Source: Pseudomonas sp. QS1027 (lineage in GTDB: Bacteria; Pseudomonadota; Gammaproteobacteria; Pseudomonadales; Pseudomonadaceae). From it: a stretch of DNA of 64,000 nucleotides. The stretch lies in the NCBI RefSeq assembly GCF_002814235.1, contig NZ_PHSU01000043.1, positions 32,713 through 96,712 of the forward strand. Direction: 5' to 3'. A model generated the notes under the pieces. The model ran no database searches, had not been told where the DNA came from, and saw only the letters and a list, made by a program, of their open reading frames with translations. This document shows, in pieces, positions 60,843-64,000 of the stretch. Every line of letters begins with the position of its first letter. Position 1 is the stretch's first letter. The position numbers were made by a program, and so were the translations under genes.

Positions 60843-61346
60843 TCAGTTATGGATGGTGATGAACGGATCCCAGGAGAAGTAGCCGCAAGGTTTGCAGTCG
60901 CGGTCCACGATCATGAAATTGAAGTGATAGGTCACGCGACCGGTCTCCAGTGTCTCGGACGACCAGTAGTAGTTGTCGACTTTCTGGCAGGTCGGAATGA
61001 CCGGGTTGCTGGTGTTGGGCTGGGCGAACGAGGCGGTCGCCTTGCGTGGCGTCGGGGTCGAGATCAGGTTGGCGCCGACGTTGCCGATGAACCGGTAGAA
61101 AATCACCGACTTCTCGAAGCCCAGGGACAGGCTGGTTTCCCGCCAGCGGATCAGGTCGCCGACCTGCGCCTTGAGATCCAGTTCGCCACCGGCCTGGCCG
61201 CTGACCACGTTGTCCTGGTTGGTGATCATGTAGACGTGTTGCCAGTCGATCAACGTCGGCTGGTCGGGGTTGCGGCTGGGGTTGGGGTATTTTTTCAGGA
61301 TGGTTTCAGTGTCAAAGCTGACGAGTACATCAGTGACTCTAGACAT
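60843..61346 (-). CDS. AidA/PixA-type inclusion body family protein (first of tandem pair)
   Basis: A 167-residue soluble protein from ATG 61346 (MSRVTDVLVSFDTETIL), preceded by AAGGACG. Family features are KKYPNPSRNPDQPTLI, the HVYMITNQDNVVSGQAGGEL strand pair, LRAQVGDLIRW-like KAQVGDLIRWRETSLSLG, and the C-terminal CKPCGYFSWDPFITI. The paralogue follows 121 bp downstream. A strong sigma-70 promoter lies 155 bases upstream, and the leader has AGGA sites in a hairpin loop and at the ribosome site. Function unknown; possibly a secondary-metabolism or inclusion protein. Confidence 0.88.
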   Translation of the reverse strand: MSRVTDVLVSFDTETILKKYPNPSRNPDQPTLIDWQHVYMITNQDNVVSGQAGGELDLKAQVGDLIRWRETSLSLGFEKSVIFYRFIGNVGANLISTPTPRKATASFAQPNTSNPVIPTCQKVDNYYWSSETLETGRVTYHFNFMIVDRDCKPCGYFSWDPFITIHN

Positions 61347-61413
61347 GTTAAGCGTCCTTACTTGGTAGTGGGTCAAGGGTGAAATGCTGGTTACCCATGG
61401 CCGTGCGGAGCTT

Positions 61414-61426
61414 GCGCGTCCTGCGC
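61414..61426 (-). promoter_or_regulatory. Candidate RsmA/RsmE-binding hairpin in the aidA leader
   Basis: On the minus strand GCGC-AGGAC-GCGC puts an AGGA in a five-base loop, 68-80 bases upstream of the start codon. A second AGGA (61358-61355) is the Shine-Dalgarno site. This spacing of AGGA sites resembles CsrA/RsmA targets. Confidence 0.4.
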
Positions 61427-61500
61427 GTTCGTCTGATGACGCTACGTTGCCAAGTTCCGGTTGGCTGAATGCTGGGTCCGTTCCAGCAGGTCACGGTCGG

Positions 61501-61528
61501 AGAATAGACAAGGGCGAAAAGCTGTCAA
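61501..61528 (-). promoter_or_regulatory. Strong sigma-70 promoter of the aidA-like operon
   Basis: On the minus strand a perfect TTGACA (61528-61523), a 16-base spacer and TATTCT (61506-61501). It is the closest match to consensus in the window. Confidence 0.75.
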
Positions 61529-61662
61529 ACGACTCCGTGGATACTCGGTCATTTTTCGACTAGTGGTCATGGGTGGTTGGAGTCGGGTGGGCAAGCGTTC
61601 TACCATGAGGGCTCAGGCCTGCCGGATAGTTTCATCCGGCGGCACGACGGTCAGGAGAACGC

Positions 61663-62070
61663 ATGAATTTCCACACCCGCAAATGGGTCAAACCCGAAGA
61701 CCTCAACCCCAATGGCACGTTGTTCGGCGGTAGCCTGTTGCGCTGGATCGACGAGGAAGCGGCGATCTATGCGATTGTCCAGCTGGGCAACCAGCGCGTG
61801 GTGACCAAGTACATCTCCGAGATCAACTTTGTCAGCGCCTCGCGCCAGGGCGACATCATCGAACTGGGCATCACCGCCACCGAGTTCGGCCGCACGTCCA
61901 TCACCCTGACCTGCGAAGTGCGCAACAAGATCACCCGCAAAAGCATCCTGACCGTGGAAAAGATGGTCTTCGTCAACCTCGGCGAGGATGGCCTGCCGTC
62001 GCCCCACGGACGGACCGAGATCCGCTACGTGAAGGATCAGTTCAAGGAAGACGAGGCGGCCCAGGAGTGA
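61663..62070 (+). CDS. Acyl-CoA thioesterase (hotdog fold, YciA/ACOT type)
   Basis: A 135-residue hotdog-fold enzyme hydrolysing acyl-CoA to free acid and CoA. The typical opening HTRKWVKPEDLNPNGTLFGG and LLRWIDEEAAIYA contain the catalytic Asn/Asp-Glu region; ISEINFVSASRQGDIIELG follows. The family forms hexamers. Chain-length preference cannot be read from sequence. It converges with the MFS gene. Confidence 0.92.
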   Translation: MNFHTRKWVKPEDLNPNGTLFGGSLLRWIDEEAAIYAIVQLGNQRVVTKYISEINFVSASRQGDIIELGITATEFGRTSITLTCEVRNKITRKSILTVEKMVFVNLGEDGLPSPHGRTEIRYVKDQFKEDEAAQE

Positions 62071-62144
62071 TTCTCCGGGCTGTGGCATAAGGCTGTTTTT
62101 GGCCGGCCCGGCGCTCCGCTGAAGTATCGACCTGTGGTGAAAGA

Positions 62145-62164
62145 CCCCGGCGCTTAAGCCGGGG
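62145..62164 (-). terminator. Candidate terminator at the MFS gene end
   Basis: CCCCGGC-N6-GCCGGGG is a perfect 7-bp stem overlapping the MFS stop codon; on the minus strand it is followed by the weak T-rich TCTTT. It could serve the minus-strand transcript. Confidence 0.5.
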
Positions 62165-63323
62165 TGTTGGCCAGCTGCCGATTGCGTCGCTGCAGAAAGA
62201 TAAAGAACAGCGCCGCGAGCAGCGTGACGCAGCCGCTCAAGGCTCCGGTCCAGGGCAGGTCCGCCAGGTCTATGCCGCTGCCGACCACCAGTCCGCCGAT
62301 CCAGGCGCCGGTGGCATTGCCCAGGTTGAAGGCACTCTGGTTCAGGGTCGAGCCCAGGTTGGGCGCTTCGTGGGCCTGGTCGATGATCAGCAGTTGCAGG
62401 ATCGGGCACAGGGCAAAGGCAAAGACTCCCCACAGTACCAGGGTGATCGCCGCCGGGATGACCGAGCGGCTGGTCTGGCTGAACGCGGCCAGTACCAGCA
62501 CCACCGCCAGGGCCATGCCCACCAGCGAGGGCAGCAGGCGGCTGTCGGCCAGGCGGCCGCCGAGCATGCTGCCTCCCGTCAGGCCGACGCCGAACAACAG
62601 CAGCATGAGGGTCACGCCGTGGGGGCTGACGCCGGTGACATCCTGCAGGATTGGCGCGATGTAAGTGAAGACGCTGAACAGGCTGGTCGAGGCCAGCACG
62701 CTCATGCCCAGGGCCAGCAGCACATTGGTCTTGCCCAGGACACGGAACTCGCTGGCCAGGTTGGCCTTGTCCATGGCGATATGTTTCGGTAGCCAGACCC
62801 ATTGCGCGATGGCCGCGATCACGCCGATCACCGACACGGCCCAGAAGGTCGAACGCCAGCCGGCGTATTGCCCGAGGGCAGTGCCCAAGGGGACGCCGAG
62901 CACATTGGCCAGGGTCAGGCCGGTGAACATCATCGCAATCGCCTGGGCTCGCTTGTTCGGCGCGACCAGTCCGGCGGCCACCACCGAACCGATGCCGAAG
63001 AACGCGCCATGGCACAACGCCGTGACCACCCGCGCCGCCATCAGGGTGGCGTAGTTCGGCGCCAGGGCGCAGAGCATATTGCCGAGAATGAACATCAGGG
63101 TCATGCCCAGCAGCGTGGCCTTGCGCGGCATGTTCGCGGTGCCGATGGCCAGGATCGGCGCACCGAAGACCACGCCCAGGGCGTAGCCGGTGATCAGCAG
63201 GCCGGCGTTGGGAATACTGACGCCGAGGTCGCGGGCGACATCGGGGAGCAGGCCCATGATGACGAATTCGGTGGTGCCGATGCCGAAGGCGGCAACGGCG
63301 AGGGCAAGCAAGGCGAGTGGCAT
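62154..63323 (-). CDS. MFS transporter, DHA1-type (arabinose efflux permease family)
   Basis: A 389-residue, 12-helix major facilitator from ATG 63323 (MPLALLALAVAAFGIGTTEFVIMGLL). The start of the first helix with GTTEFVxMGLLP is typical of the YdhP/AraJ efflux branch, and GYALGVVFGAPILA forms the motif near helix 2. The intracellular loop NMPRKATLL fits motif A. Probably a proton-driven exporter of drugs or sugars; the substrate is unknown. A longer start at 63368 would add 15 residues without support. Confidence 0.92.
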   Translation of the reverse strand: MPLALLALAVAAFGIGTTEFVIMGLLPDVARDLGVSIPNAGLLITGYALGVVFGAPILAIGTANMPRKATLLGMTLMFILGNMLCALAPNYATLMAARVVTALCHGAFFGIGSVVAAGLVAPNKRAQAIAMMFTGLTLANVLGVPLGTALGQYAGWRSTFWAVSVIGVIAAIAQWVWLPKHIAMDKANLASEFRVLGKTNVLLALGMSVLASTSLFSVFTYIAPILQDVTGVSPHGVTLMLLLFGVGLTGGSMLGGRLADSRLLPSLVGMALAVVLVLAAFSQTSRSVIPAAITLVLWGVFAFALCPILQLLIIDQAHEAPNLGSTLNQSAFNLGNATGAWIGGLVVGSGIDLADLPWTGALSGCVTLLAALFFIFLQRRNRQLANTPA

Positions 63324-63556
63324 GCGGTTGATCTCTCTGGGCTGTGGGGCCGGGTGTACGCATGCCACTGGCCCGATCGCGAGTGAGCGATCGAGCAGAA
63401 GCGGAATTTATTGGAATAGGTCTATGCGCATGAAGTGCGGCGTGGTGCGGTCAGTATAAACAGCCACACACCGTTGGCGAATCGGTTTCTGTGGAGTGTC
63501 CGGTTATGCGCTAGTGTTGTCGGCGACGCCCCCGGGCACTCTTCAAGGACCTTGCT

Positions 63557-63943
63557 ATGACCGCGGCTTTCTGGTGTGTATTGATTGCGTTTTGCCTGCC
63601 TTACCTGTGTATCGGCATCGCCAAGTTCAGTGGCGGCAAGTTCGGCCTGCGCCAGAACCATGATCCGCGAACCTTTCTCGCCGGTCTTGAAGGGTTCGCC
63701 AAGCGGGCCCATTCGGCGCAGTTGAACAGCTTCGAGGTGAACCCGGCCTTTGCGGCGGCGGTGATCATTGCTCATTTCGTCGGCACGGCGTCACTGGTGA
63801 CCATCAATGTGCTGGCGGTGCTGTTTATCACCAGTCGCCTGCTCTACATCATCTGCTACCTGGCGGACTGGGCGATACTGCGCTCGCTGGTGTGGTTTGT
63901 CGGGATAGCCTTGATTGCGGCGTTCTTTTTCGTCTCGATCTGA
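63557..63943 (+). CDS. MAPEG family membrane protein
   Basis: A 128-residue protein with four hydrophobic segments. The loop RTFLAGLEGFAKRAHSAQLNSFEVNPAFAAAV carries the MAPEG signature (R-A-x-x-A-x-x-N-x-x-E). Eukaryotic relatives are glutathione-dependent enzymes; the bacterial members have no assigned substrate. It is divergent from the MFS gene across 233 bp. Confidence 0.9.
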   Translation: MTAAFWCVLIAFCLPYLCIGIAKFSGGKFGLRQNHDPRTFLAGLEGFAKRAHSAQLNSFEVNPAFAAAVIIAHFVGTASLVTINVLAVLFITSRLLYIICYLADWAILRSLVWFVGIALIAAFFFVSI

Positions 63944-63983
63944 AGGGCGTTTCAGTCATTGGGTTGTGCAGCGTCTGTACGGG

Positions 63984-64000
63984 CTTCTTCGCGGGCAAGC
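63984..64000. repeat. REP element cut by the window end
   Basis: CTTCTTCGCGGGCAAGC is the left part of the same REP type as at 23631 and 51129. The rest lies beyond the window. Confidence 0.7.

Larger units (their letters stand above)
61347..61662. other. Divergent intergenic region aidA-like / thioesterase
   Basis: These 316 bases hold the ~150-nt leader and strong promoter of the aidA-like pair (minus) and, on the right, the upstream region of the thioesterase gene with a GGAG site just before 61663. No coding region is supported. Confidence 0.7.

Noticed and set aside
1..64000. Prophage, genomic island, CRISPR array, tRNA or rRNA genes
   Set aside because: Codon use and gene content are uniform, gene order follows the Pseudomonas core, and no repeats with spacers, integrase, or cloverleaf sequences were found by reading.

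Overview
The window is ordinary core chromosome of a Pseudomonas, most likely from the P. fluorescens complex. The evidence is high G+C content, dense co-directional operons, and a gene order matching the known P. aeruginosa block (rsmD, ftsYEX, rpoH, mtgA, thiSG, trmB, hemW, rdgB, metWX, proC, pilTU, pyrBC', pyrR, algH, tonB3, gshB, pilGHIJ-chpA). Inverted REP/REPIN repeats of fluorescens-group type also occur between genes. I see no prophage, insertion sequence, CRISPR array, rRNA or tRNA. Species assignment is an inference.

Layout. 1-5.6 kb (minus): two tandem pairs of M16 peptidase genes flanking rsmD; the last gene runs off the left edge. 5.8-10 kb (plus): ftsY-ftsE-ftsX, then rpoH with a candidate envelope-stress promoter and a strong terminator. 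10.1-13.2 kb: mtgA (minus), a DUF423 membrane protein, thiS-thiG and trmB (plus). 13.2-19.8 kb (minus): a tight nine-gene run, yggS-proC-yggT-metX-metW-DUF4426-rdgB-hemW-DUF3392. 19.9-22.1 kb (plus): pilT-pilU. 22.3-23.6 kb: an NlpC/P60 hydrolase and a TM2 protein. 23.7-29.6 kb (minus): gshB-tonB-algH-ruvX-pyrR-pyrB-pyrC', with a catalytically degenerate dihydroorotase. 29.8-39.7 kb (plus): the pilGHIJ-chpA-chpC chemosensory cluster for twitching, without pilK or chpB. 40.0-48.2 kb: a complete biotin-independent malonate decarboxylase operon mdcABCDEGH with the transporter madLM, and convergent regulator mdcR. 48.3-54.1 kb: a two-gene chromate-type transporter, a hemolysin III family protein, rsmE, bioA, and cytochrome b561 with a YceI protein. 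54.3-60.1 kb (minus): an RhlE-type helicase with a long leader, a periplasmic solute-binding protein, metF, and ahcY with an SAH riboswitch. 60.2-61.5 kb (minus): two tandem AidA/PixA inclusion-body-type genes behind a strong promoter. 61.6-63.9 kb: an acyl-CoA thioesterase, an MFS exporter and a MAPEG protein.

Functional themes. PilT/PilU motors, the TonB protein and the Chp cascade serve type IV pilus motility. metX/metW, metF and ahcY serve methionine synthesis and the S-adenosylmethionine cycle. The mdc genes let the cell take up malonate and decarboxylate it to acetyl-CoA-level carbon. Nothing here is clearly a new system. The most interesting leads are regulatory: the ahcY control region, the aidA leader, the mdc promoter and the metF leader. 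The reduced Chp cascade and the duplicated M16 pairs are also worth a look.
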